Shown here one piece after another: positions 1 to 7,573 of a stretch of 40,178 nt of DNA. The translations under genes and the position numbers were made by a program. Source of the stretch: Acaryochloris sp. IP29b_bin.137 (GTDB taxonomy: Bacteria; Cyanobacteriota; Cyanobacteriia; Thermosynechococcales; Thermosynechococcaceae). The first letter of the stretch is position 1, and the number at the start of each line of letters is the position of its first letter. The notes below the pieces were generated by a model. It worked only from the letters and a program-made list of their open reading frames with translations, had not been told where the DNA came from and searched no databases. The DNA lies in NCBI RefSeq assembly GCF_028285745.1, contig NZ_JANQOP010000300.1, forward strand, positions 1 to 40,178, in the 5' to 3' direction.

Positions 1-35
1 CGCTGTTACTCCTTTAAGTTTGAGGTTGAGCTTCC

Positions 36-1667
36 ATGGCTAAACGCATTATTTATAACGAGAATGCTCGTCGCGCCCTTGAAAAAGGGATGGATATCCT
101 CTGTGAATCCGTGGCAGTGACATTAGGCCCTAAGGGTCGCAATGTCGTTCTGGAAAAGAAATTTGGCGCCCCCCAGATCGTTAATGATGGGGTCACCATT
201 GCGAAGGAAATTGAGCTTGAAGACAACATTGAGAACACGGGTGTTGCCTTAATTCGTCAAGCTGCTTCTAAAACGAATGATGCAGCTGGAGACGGTACCA
301 CAACGGCTACTGTTTTAGCCCATGCCATGGTTAAAGAAGGGATGCGCAATGTTGTGGCTGGTGCGAATGCGATTTCCCTCAAGCGTGGGATTGAAAAGGC
401 GGCTGGTTTTCTTGTGGAGAAAATTGCTGAGCATGCCCGCCCGGTTGAAGACTCCAAGGCAATCGCCCAAGTAGGTACGATTTCCGCTGGAAACGATGAT
501 GAAGTCGGTGAAATGATTTCTAGTGCCATGGATAAAGTGGGCAAAGAAGGGGTCATTTCCCTGGAAGAAGGCAAATCCATGACCACCGAACTGGAGGTCA
601 CTGAAGGGATGCGCTTTGAAAAAGGCTATATCTCTCCTTACTTTGCAACGGATACCGAGCGGATGGAGGCTGTGCTTGACGAGCCTTATGTGTTGCTGAC
701 GGACAAGAAAATTACCCTTGTGCAAGATTTGGTACCCGTGCTGGAGCAAGCCGCTCGTGCCGGTAAGCCCTTGCTGGTCATTGCTGAAGATATTGAAAAA
801 GAGGCCTTAGCGACGCTAGTCGTCAATCGTTTACGGGGTGTCTTGAATGTAGCGGCAGTGAAAGCACCCGGTTTTGGTGACCGCCGTAAAGCGATGCTGG
901 AAGATATTGCCGTTTTGACGGGCGGTCAGGTGATTACTGAGGATGCGGGTCTCAAGCTAGAAAGCGCCAAGCTGGAAATGATGGGTCAAGCTCGCCGAAT
1001 CACCATTACTAAGGACACCACAACCTTAGTGGCTGAAGGTAATGAAACGGACGTTCAAGCCCGCTGCGAACAAATTCGCCGTCAGATGGATGAGACGGAG
1101 TCCTCCTACGATAAAGAAAAGCTGCAAGAGCGCCTAGCTAAGCTTGCAGGGGGTGTGGCTGTGATCAAAGTCGGTGCTGCAACTGAAACTGAAATGAAGG
1201 ATCGGAAGCTCCGCTTAGAAGATGCGATCAACTCTACTAAAGCTGCTGTAGAAGAAGGGATTGTTCCAGGTGGCGGTACCACCTTGGCTCACCTTGGTCC
1301 TCAACTTGCCTCTTGGGCCGCGGATAACTTAACTGGCGAAGAGCTGATTGGCGCCACCATCGTAGAACGGGCCTTAACTGCCCCTTTGAAGCGTATTGCT
1401 GAGAATGCGGGTCAAAATGGTGCCGTTATCGCTGAGCGAGTGCGCGAGAAGGAGTTCAACGTAGGCTTCGATGCATCAGTCAATGAGTTCACTGATATGT
1501 TTGCGGCTGGCATTGTCGATCCTGCCAAGGTAACTCGTTCTGCCCTGCAAAATGCCGCTTCCATTGCTGGCATGGTTCTCACCACTGAGTGCATTATTTC
1601 TGATAAGCCTGAGCCGAAGGAAAATGCGCCTGCTGGTGCTGGCATGGGTGGAGACTTTGACTACTAA
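36..1667 (+). CDS. groEL: 60 kDa chaperonin GroEL
   Basis: This is a 543-residue chaperonin subunit that forms the double-ring cage in which cytosolic proteins fold with ATP and the GroES lid. The start MAKRIIYNE, the ATP-site motif [11 protein letters not shown] near residue 86, and the [11 protein letters not shown] motif near residue 412 are all intact, and length is normal for the family. The C-terminus ends in GGDFDY rather than the long GGM-repeat tail of many GroELs. Cyanobacteria often carry two groEL genes, one with groES and one alone. Only 35 bases lie upstream in the window, so it cannot be seen whether groES precedes it. A GAGGTTGAG stretch just upstream may be the ribosome site. 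No HIP1 copy was seen inside the gene. Confidence 0.98.
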   Translation: MAKRIIYNENARRALEKGMDILCESVAVTLGPKGRNVVLEKKFGAPQIVNDGVTIAKEIELEDNIENTGVALIRQAASKTNDAAGDGTTTATVLAHAMVKEGMRNVVAGANAISLKRGIEKAAGFLVEKIAEHARPVEDSKAIAQVGTISAGNDDEVGEMISSAMDKVGKEGVISLEEGKSMTTELEVTEGMRFEKGYISPYFATDTERMEAVLDEPYVLLTDKKITLVQDLVPVLEQAARAGKPLLVIAEDIEKEALATLVVNRLRGVLNVAAVKAPGFGDRRKAMLEDIAVLTGGQVITEDAGLKLESAKLEMMGQARRITITKDTTTLVAEGNETDVQARCEQIRRQMDETESSYDKEKLQERLAKLAGGVAVIKVGAATETEMKDRKLRLEDAINSTKAAVEEGIVPGGGTTLAHLGPQLASWAADNLTGEELIGATIVERALTAPLKRIAENAGQNGAVIAERVREKEFNVGFDASVNEFTDMFAAGIVDPAKVTRSALQNAASIAGMVLTTECIISDKPEPKENAPAGAGMGGDFDY

Positions 1668-1695
1668 CTAAGGTCGCTGAACCCAAGTTATAAGC

Positions 1696-1726
1696 AAAGA
1701 GGGTGGCAAACACCGCCCTCTTTTTT
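1696..1726 (+). terminator. Rho-independent terminator of groEL
   Basis: An arm GAGGGTGG and its partner CCGCCCTC (one G-T pair) form a hairpin with a six-base loop, extended by AAA/TTT, and are followed directly by a run of six T. It lies 30 bases after the groEL stop. The opposite strand also ends in a short T-rich stretch, so it may weakly stop the convergent minus-strand operon too. Confidence 0.9.
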
Positions 1727-1746
1727 GCTCTGAACTGGCGGTTGAG

Positions 1747-2355
1747 CTATTGGAAATAAAAGGCCAAGAAAATATGAAAGCCCAACATAACGCAAAACAT
1801 ACTGACCAGGATGATATGGGTTGATAGCCAAACTAAGCGGAGTTTGCGAATCAGAGGTCCCTTCGAGACTTGGGGCAACCGCTTAGCTAAGCCATGCCAG
1901 CTTTGCGGAACCAAGCCAAAATATTTCTGGGAAGACTCCAAAATTCCTGTTTCGGCTACAACACCCACCAGGGCGGATAGGGCAACCCCAAAAAACACCC
2001 AGAGAAAAATTGCATTAAAGTTATCGCCAACGGCTCCGCCCGTATGGAGCAATACGATAGCCACAAGGGCAACCCCAACAAAAATATGCAAGCTACGCCA
2101 CAGCAGGATGGAGCCCGGCACCGAAATTTTCCACCGCCGTCCTCGTTTGCGAAGGGCTAGCACCAGTTCAAAAAGGACGAGAGCCAGAACAACAAACCCA
2201 GTGATCAGCTTATACAGATCAGTTTGGAGAATGATCAGAGCATTGAAGTTGCGATCGCGAAGCAGCGGAATATAAACCCCACTCAGAGCAAAGGGGGTCA
2301 AGATGGCTGCTAACACTAGCGTCAGAATAATAAGTGTAGAAAACCTAGGCTTCAT
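1747..2355 (-). CDS. Four-helix membrane protein, probable dihaem cytochrome b
   Basis: A 202-residue protein with four hydrophobic segments (about residues 7-30, 45-68, 86-135 in two parts, 172-200). Histidines sit at 90 and 104 in one helix and at 180 and 194 in the last helix, each pair 14 apart. That spacing is the classic pattern for two b-type haems held between two membrane helices, as in cytochrome b, b561-like and formate-dehydrogenase gamma families. A further His at 154 lies in a loop. I do not recognise an exact family. It is the last gene of a minus-strand series of haem proteins, 138 bases after the Tll0287-like gene. The likely role (inference) is moving electrons between membrane quinones and the exported cytochromes encoded upstream. 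The short start MKPRFS is the only reasonable one. Confidence 0.75.
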   Translation of the reverse strand: MKPRFSTLIILTLVLAAILTPFALSGVYIPLLRDRNFNALIILQTDLYKLITGFVVLALVLFELVLALRKRGRRWKISVPGSILLWRSLHIFVGVALVAIVLLHTGGAVGDNFNAIFLWVFFGVALSALVGVVAETGILESSQKYFGLVPQSWHGLAKRLPQVSKGPLIRKLRLVWLSTHIILVSMFCVMLGFHIFLAFYFQ

Positions 2356-2378
2356 AGCTTAACTAGGGTGATAGGACG

Positions 2379-2423
2379 TTGGAGCATTGGTTCACCCCTT
2401 CGAATTAGTAAAAAATGCTCCAA
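2379..2423 (-). other. Intercistronic inverted repeat
   Basis: TTGGAGCATT at 2379-2388 and its exact complement at 2414-2423 form 10-bp perfect arms around a 25-base spacer. It lies in the 138-base gap between the lipoprotein gene and the cytochrome b gene. No T-run follows on the minus strand, so it looks more like an mRNA-processing or stability hairpin, or a protein-binding dyad, than a terminator. Confidence 0.45.
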
Positions 2424-2493
2424 GGGACCGACTGGTGGTGCGATCCCTTTCCCCCATAGAGCGTCCTTCGCCTTTGGATAGTGCTATGGCGAC

Positions 2494-3147
2494 CTAAGCA
2501 CCGTCCAAAGGAATATTGATCATCACACCACCCATCACGTCATCCATTTTGAAGACCTTGTCGGGATAGCGCTCCTTATGAATAGGATGACTGTTATGAC
2601 AAGTAACACAAGCTTCTGCCACAGCCTTGTCTGGGTAGAGGGCAGAGAAATATTTCTTGCCACTGACCTCCTGATACTCTTTATAGGGTTCTCCCGTTTT
2701 CTCAACTTCCGCTATGGCCTTTTTCTCAAACTCATTTTTAGGCCCTTGAGCGTCATTAATGTACCAAGTAGAGATCAGGTTGTAGGTGAAAGCACTACCT
2801 GTCTCGGATGCAATTTCAGACCCGAGACGAAACATTTGGGCTGGCAGAGGGATGCCATCGCTGTTTTCCCAACCTTCGGTCGCTTCTATTTCCAGAACAC
2901 CATCTTCCTTGGGCTTACCCTCTAGTTTTTTGGCTCGATTCACCACATGTTTGGTATAAGCCGTTCGGTCCGAGGCTAAAGCGGTATGGATATAATCGGC
3001 TACTAATTCAGGCTTTACCCCTCCCGTTGCTTGAGATTCGGCCCCTCCGCTACAGGCCACAGCGGTAAAACAGATGGCTGCGGCTAGGGCAAAAAAGGCA
3101 AGGGTTCTTGAGCGCAAAGTTCTGAACCATTGTCGTGTCAAATTCAT
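2494..3147 (-). CDS. Tll0287-like (DUF3365) monohaem c lipoprotein
   Basis: A 217-residue exported protein. The N-terminus has basic residues, a hydrophobic stretch and an AVAC lipobox-like site with Cys32, so it is probably a lipoprotein. One c-type haem motif CVTCH lies at 180-184, within a segment typical of the DUF3365/Tll0287-like family, whose fold resembles a PAS domain. Tll0287 from Thermosynechococcus was reported to hold its haem with one His and one Cys ligand. Here the mature protein has no Cys apart from the lipobox and the two haem-linking Cys, so that ligation seems impossible in this copy. It follows the six-haem cytochrome gene by 46 bases and probably belongs to the same transcript. 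A redox or sensing role in the periplasm or lumen is inferred. Confidence 0.85.
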   Translation of the reverse strand: MNLTRQWFRTLRSRTLAFFALAAAICFTAVACSGGAESQATGGVKPELVADYIHTALASDRTAYTKHVVNRAKKLEGKPKEDGVLEIEATEGWENSDGIPLPAQMFRLGSEIASETGSAFTYNLISTWYINDAQGPKNEFEKKAIAEVEKTGEPYKEYQEVSGKKYFSALYPDKAVAEACVTCHNSHPIHKERYPDKVFKMDDVMGGVMINIPLDGA

Positions 3148-3193
3148 CTTGTGTCTCCTCTCAATGACATGCGATTCGTTTTGGTGGGATGGA

Positions 3194-3976
3194 CTACTCT
3201 GATTGGGAATTGCCCGACCGTTGTTTTTCTAGTGCACGGACCATTTTCAAAGTGTCCATCGATAAGGTGGGGGGTCGGGCAAAATTCGATTCCACTAAGT
3301 CGTCATCAAAAATGCTGTTGTAGGCAAATTCCATGCCGTGGCAATTCATACAGACCTCTTTCACCATGCGATCGCGTGGTAGTAACGTGAAGGTATTGTT
3401 GTGGTTGACCATCACCGTCCCTGATGCTGATGTTTGTCGGGGCAGATGGCAAGTGGCACAAGTCGTTGAAACTGTGGAAGGACGTGGGAGTGCCCCCTCT
3501 TCTCTCAGTAACTCAGCATGCCGGGAGTTCTTATAATTCAGCGAATGGGTGTCCTTATGGCAGGTCAGACAAGAATCAACCGAGGCCGGTAGCGTTTTCA
3601 CTGAATGCACATCATGGCAAGTATTACAGTTCATCTGCTTGTTATGGGCAGCCGCCTGCATTGGCAGATGAGCTAAGGCAGGTGTTAATGCGGTTTGTCC
3701 TTCCAAGAGGCGAATGCCATGCTTCCCGAGTAAAAAGGTATCCACTTGTGATTCATGGCAAGACCGACAGCTTTCGTGGTTGGGGCGCTGTGTCACCTGC
3801 TTAGTAGAACTATTTTGGTGACAACTGGAGCAGTTCACGTCAGCAAAGGCATGGGCACTTTGGGACCAACTCTGATTAATGGACTGGAGCTGGGCCTGAT
3901 CCACCGCCAATGCAGAAATGGTCAACCCGTTCCAGAGCACCAACAGCAACAACCCTTCCAAGACCCAATTCCTCAT
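3194..3976 (-). CDS. Exported six-haem cytochrome c
   Basis: A 260-residue protein with a Sec-type signal (MRNWVLEG, hydrophobic core, ALA before VDQ near residue 25). Six CXXCH motifs start at Cys 49, 70, 117, 136, 173 and 209, with additional histidines (His42, 67, 86, 103, 111, 124, 144, 153, 192) that could serve as distal ligands. Spacing and motifs such as CATCH and CMNCHG recall multihaem electron carriers of the cytochrome c7/NrfB/HAO-like world, but no catalytic lysine-type (CXXCK) haem site is present, so electron transfer is more likely than nitrite reduction. The last 40 residues are haem-free and charged. Its start overlaps the stop of the five-haem gene by four bases, so the two are probably translated together. 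Confidence 0.88.
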   Translation of the reverse strand: MRNWVLEGLLLLVLWNGLTISALAVDQAQLQSINQSWSQSAHAFADVNCSSCHQNSSTKQVTQRPNHESCRSCHESQVDTFLLGKHGIRLLEGQTALTPALAHLPMQAAAHNKQMNCNTCHDVHSVKTLPASVDSCLTCHKDTHSLNYKNSRHAELLREEGALPRPSTVSTTCATCHLPRQTSASGTVMVNHNNTFTLLPRDRMVKEVCMNCHGMEFAYNSIFDDDLVESNFARPPTLSMDTLKMVRALEKQRSGNSQSE

Positions 3977-4620
3977 GCTTGCCCTCCGAGAAGCTCTTTC
4001 CCCAAGTCAGGCTGAGGCGGTGCCGTCAATTCAGGCTTAAAGGTACGGGCTGGTAACGCAGGCTTAGGCAACATATCCGCTTGGCCCATACTCTGACGTA
4101 AAAAGCCCGTTGAAATACTGCGATGGTCGTGGAAATTATGACAGCCTGCTGTCCAACATCCATCCGGTGAAAACCCCTTATGACTGGCCAATTCCCCTTG
4201 AATAATGCCTTCATGGCAAATCATGCAGAGATCTGGTTTGAGATGCACCCCGCGATCAAACATATGCACATGTTCGTTGTGGCAAGTGGTGCAAGTTAAT
4301 ACCTCCAATTTCTCTAATTCAGCAGCCCATCGCAGATCTCGGAACTTCTTGGGGCCATGGGCATCTGTGGCCATTTCGGCCTCATGGCAGCGCATGCAAG
4401 TGTCATTACTCACCGGTTTAAACCCTTCATGACAAGAGGCGCACGACGCCTCAAACAAGAGATGTCCATTAGATGTCACGCCCGGTAAAAAGATCGTCTT
4501 GTGGTCTAAAGCAAAGGCGGCTCCCAACCAACCCATCACGAGTAAACACAGCACAATCACGGTATTTCTGACATTGAATAGAGCCGACAGACTCAAAAAT
4601 GATCTTTGCGTTTTGGCCAC
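3973..4620 (-). CDS. Membrane-anchored five-haem cytochrome c with one CX4CH site
   Basis: A 215-residue protein with one N-terminal hydrophobic segment (residues 19-38), either an uncleaved anchor or a signal ending at AFA. It has four CXXCH motifs (Cys 60, 75, 110, 132) and a fifth, spaced motif CWTAGCH at 155-161 (CX4CH), a form known from cytochrome c3 of Desulfovibrio. The C-terminal 45 residues are Pro-rich and haem-free. The first motif (SCASCHEG) resembles cytochrome c7/c3-type domains. It sits 18 bases after the triple-globin gene and overlaps the six-haem cytochrome by ATGA, so the two cytochromes are probably partners. It could pass electrons along the membrane face. The precise partner enzyme is unknown. 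Confidence 0.85.
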   Translation of the reverse strand: MAKTQRSFLSLSALFNVRNTVIVLCLLVMGWLGAAFALDHKTIFLPGVTSNGHLLFEASCASCHEGFKPVSNDTCMRCHEAEMATDAHGPKKFRDLRWAAELEKLEVLTCTTCHNEHVHMFDRGVHLKPDLCMICHEGIIQGELASHKGFSPDGCWTAGCHNFHDHRSISTGFLRQSMGQADMLPKPALPARTFKPELTAPPQPDLGKELLGGQA

Positions 4621-4638
4621 TACAATTGCCCTAAAAAA

Positions 4639-6120
4639 TTAGACCAGCAAAATGGCGATTATGATCGCAATAATGCCGCCACCTGCCAGACCCAATAGCA
4701 GGCCTGTTGGCCGATCAGATCCTGAAAAGTCGCTAGAAACATTAGCGGGCTCAGGCGAGGCAGGTATGGGCTGAGTTGAGTTCAAATCTAAATCTGACTG
4801 AGAGTAGTCGGCACCATCCAACATAATGGTGCTGATGGCCCCATAGGCATCCACCCAAGCTTGTTTGACCTCATCTGTCCACGCTGCGCCTAGAAATTCC
4901 TCAAAGGTTTTGAGTAGCGTATTACCCACCAACGGGTAATGCTCCGGTAAGGCCCCATATTTCACATGCCGAGCCCCCAGACCTGTGAGGGCATCTCCCA
5001 ATACGTCCGGCTTACGTAAATTTTCAACGACCAGAACCAGAGATTGCAGGAGTTTCTTGCTTTGCTGCTTAATATCCGTATTTGCGAATAAGGGTTGGGC
5101 AGCTGGGTAATCAGTGAATAAGTTGTCGTAAAAGCGATCTGCAAACTCATTGGCCATGGGCTTCACTTGAGCAAAGCTCGTTTCCAATAGCTCAACTTGC
5201 AAGCCAGAATCAGCAGGTGGCGCTGGAGTTTCTGGTTCGAGCTGAATATCTGCTTCGGAATAATCCGCTCCATCCAACATAATCGTGCTAATCGCACCAT
5301 AGGCATCCACCCAAGCCTGCTTGACCTCATCCGTCCAAGCTGACCCTAAAAATTGCCCAAAGGTCTTAAGCAGAGTATTGCCCACCAATGGATAATGCTC
5401 CGGTAAGGCCCCATACTTCACATGCCGAGCCCCCAGTCCCTGTAGTGCATCTCCCAAGACGTCTGGCTTGCGCAGGTTCTCCACAACCAAAACCAGAGAT
5501 TGCAGGAGCTTCTTGCTTTGTTGCTTAATATCCGTATTCGCGAATAAGGGTTGGGCGGCCGGGTAATCGGTGAACAAGTTTTCGTAGAAGCGATCTGCAA
5601 ACTCATTGGCGACAGGCTTGACTTGGGCAAAGCTCGTTTCCAATAACTCAACTTGCAAGCCGGAATCAGTAGGTGGCGCGGTAGCTTCTGGTTTGAGTTG
5701 AACATCAGCCTCTGAATAATCGGCACCGTCCAACATGATGGTGGTAATCGCCCCATAGGCATCTACCCAGGCTGTTTGAACCTCCTCAGTCCAGGCATCC
5801 CCTAGGTATTCTTCAAAGGTTTTGAGTAAGGTTGCCCCCACCAATGGGTAATGCTCGGGTAAGGCCCCATATTTCACATGTCGAGCACCAAGACCTTTTA
5901 GAGCATTACTCAACGTATCGGGTTTGCGCAGATTTTCAATCACTAGCACGAGAGACTGCAAGAGCTTGCCACCTTGCTTTTCCATGTCAGTTCCCTCAAA
6001 AAGAGGTTGGGCCTCTGGATAATCCGTGAATAAATGGTTATAAAAGCTTGAAACAAATTCATTGGCTTGAGGTTTTACTTTCTCAAAGCTACTTTCAAGA
6101 ATTTCGACTTGTAAGGCCAT
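4639..6120 (-). CDS. Triple-domain globin with C-terminal membrane anchor
   Basis: A 493-residue protein made of three globin domains in tandem with a period of 152 residues (about 1-140, 155-292, 307-444), followed by a Ser/Pro-rich linker and a hydrophobic tail (about 473-493) that ends at the C-terminus. Each domain keeps the key residues of flavohaemoglobin-like globins: Tyr B10 (27, 179, 331), Gln E7 (49, 201, 353) and proximal His F8 in ARHVKYG (81, 233, 385). This Tyr/Gln pocket is typical of tight O2 binding and NO dioxygenation. There is no reductase domain and no N-terminal signal, so the globins probably face the cytoplasm as a tail-anchored protein. It is the first gene of a run ending in cytochromes c and a probable cytochrome b. 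NO or O2 chemistry fed by them is inference. Confidence 0.9.
   Translation of the reverse strand: MALQVEILESSFEKVKPQANEFVSSFYNHLFTDYPEAQPLFEGTDMEKQGGKLLQSLVLVIENLRKPDTLSNALKGLGARHVKYGALPEHYPLVGATLLKTFEEYLGDAWTEEVQTAWVDAYGAITTIMLDGADYSEADVQLKPEATAPPTDSGLQVELLETSFAQVKPVANEFADRFYENLFTDYPAAQPLFANTDIKQQSKKLLQSLVLVVENLRKPDVLGDALQGLGARHVKYGALPEHYPLVGNTLLKTFGQFLGSAWTDEVKQAWVDAYGAISTIMLDGADYSEADIQLEPETPAPPADSGLQVELLETSFAQVKPMANEFADRFYDNLFTDYPAAQPLFANTDIKQQSKKLLQSLVLVVENLRKPDVLGDALTGLGARHVKYGALPEHYPLVGNTLLKTFEEFLGAAWTDEVKQAWVDAYGAISTIMLDGADYSQSDLDLNSTQPIPASPEPANVSSDFSGSDRPTGLLLGLAGGGIIAIIIAILLV
4753..6120 (-). repeat. Three 456-bp tandem globin modules
   Basis: The coding DNA of the triple globin consists of three units of 456 bp (6120-5665, 5664-5209, 5208-4753). 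Units 2 and 3 differ by only about a dozen residues and share long identical DNA stretches, whereas unit 1 is clearly more divergent. This points to a recent duplication of one module, and is a place where recombination or assembly collapse could change copy number. Confidence 0.85.
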
Positions 6121-6607
6121 AGATTCACCTATTAAAGATATTAAAATCAGAGGCTAGCTAAAAATATTCATCGTCTCAAAAAGCTGCTTTCAAGGATGAA
6201 AAAAGGAGTTAACAGCTCAATAAAGACAGATCAATCAGCACTCATTCATGGAGATTCTTTTTCTGCCTATTCAGGCCATAAAGAGATGGATTGAGCATTT
6301 TTAGAATGGACTTTTATAACACCAATTCACGCCAACCTTTCCGCATCATATGCGGATCAAAGACTGCTAAAACACCTTCACCCAAGATGATGCATTATGG
6401 ATATCTTGACATTCCCAAACAGCATTATGCTGCAAAATCAAAATATGCATTCAAAGGTAAAAAATAATTATTCAGCGGGTCGTATCAATTAATACAAATG
6501 GCATGATTGATAAGCCAAAAAACGCATGGCGCCGATGCGAAAACAGCATAATCAAGAGCAATTTTTGATAATGTAAATAGAACTAGTAAATAGTATAAAA
6601 ATATACA
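6121..6607. promoter_or_regulatory. 487-base AT-rich leader of the globin-cytochrome genes, with a dyad
   Basis: No credible gene is seen here. It separates the pentapeptide gene stop from the triple-globin start, so it must hold the promoter if the globin genes have their own. A perfect dyad lies at 6340-6356: TCCGCAT, three bases, ATGCGGA. This is a candidate operator about 220 bases upstream of the globin start. The rest is AT-rich with short A/T runs. No clear sigma70 -35/-10 pair stands out. Confidence 0.5.
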
Positions 6608-7534
6608 TTATTTAGGGATATTCAAAGCACCCCGTTTTCGTAGTAGTAATTTTTGCTCACTGGACAGCCCTTCTGCATCAGTAAAAATAGCCCCTGAAAC
6701 AATGCTGTTGGAAAAATCAACATTAAAAAGTTGAGTCTTTTCCAAATTGGCATCCCGAAAATCTGTCTGCTCTACTTTTGCTCCAGATAAGTCCGCCTGC
6801 TCTAAATAAGCACTATAGAAAGAAGCATGGTTCAAAAGAGTGTCGCGCATACAGGTTTGTCCTAAGAACACATGATCTAAACTGGCCTGTTGAAGTTGGG
6901 CTCCCTTTAAATTGGCCTGATCAAAGTTACTGCCGATTAAATCAGCCCCTGTAAAATCGGCCTTTTGCAAATCGGTCTGCACAAAGCGAGATCGTTCTAG
7001 ACGGGCATGGGCGAAAATGGCTTCAGGGAATTGAGCCTGACTCATATTGGCGTCATTAAGCTTTGCTCGACTAAAGTTAGCCCCTTTAAAATTCCCCTGA
7101 GACAGATCAGCTCTGATTAAAATGGCATCTCTAAAGGAGGCATATTGGCCAGTGGCTTCTGCTAAATCCACTGCCTCCAAAATAGCTGTGGCCGCATTCG
7201 CTTGACTTAAATGGGCACCATGGAGCTTGAGCTTAACCCCATGAATCCCCATCAAATTAGCCGAGTCGAGACGGGCAGAGGTAAATTGAGCTTCCGTTAG
7301 GAGAGCATCCTGCAGGCTAATTCCCGTGAGGGTTGCAAAGATCAAGATCGCCTCAGTAAAATCGGCTCGATTACAGGAGGCTTCGGATAAATTCGCCACC
7401 CGTAAATAGGCTTGTGGGAAATGACCATCATCCAGGGAGAATCCCTGCAAATTAATATTGCTGAGTTCTGCTCCTCGTAAAGAAATGCCTTGTTGAACTT
7501 TCGTTTGCACCTCTTCCGGTGTAAGAACGGCCAT
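6608..7534 (-). CDS. Pentapeptide-repeat protein
   Basis: A 308-residue protein built almost entirely of A(D/N)LXX-type pentapeptides (for example ADFTG, ADLIG, ANLKG, ADLSG) from about residue 20 to 285, expected to fold as a right-handed beta helix. There is no signal peptide or membrane segment, so it is probably cytoplasmic. The N-terminus reads MAVLTPEEVQTKVQQG, a helical cap seen in cyanobacterial members. It follows the CcsA-like gene by 39 bases and may be cotranscribed. Functions of this large cyanobacterial family are mostly unknown. A scaffold or protein-binding role is only a guess. An odd short tail (about 285-308, ending ALNIPK) lacks repeats. Confidence 0.9.
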   Translation of the reverse strand: MAVLTPEEVQTKVQQGISLRGAELSNINLQGFSLDDGHFPQAYLRVANLSEASCNRADFTEAILIFATLTGISLQDALLTEAQFTSARLDSANLMGIHGVKLKLHGAHLSQANAATAILEAVDLAEATGQYASFRDAILIRADLSQGNFKGANFSRAKLNDANMSQAQFPEAIFAHARLERSRFVQTDLQKADFTGADLIGSNFDQANLKGAQLQQASLDHVFLGQTCMRDTLLNHASFYSAYLEQADLSGAKVEQTDFRDANLEKTQLFNVDFSNSIVSGAIFTDAEGLSSEQKLLLRKRGALNIPK

Positions 7535-7573
7535 CGCTTAGTTTTCCAATTGGTTTGTATAAGGGGGACAGCA

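Noticed and set aside
3194-3976. Nitrite reductase (NrfA-like) reading of the six-haem cytochrome
   Set aside because: It has no CXXCK catalytic haem site and is shorter than NrfA. Electron transfer is the safer call.
4639-6120. Flavohaemoglobin (Hmp) identity for the globin gene
   Set aside because: No FAD/NAD reductase domain follows the globins.
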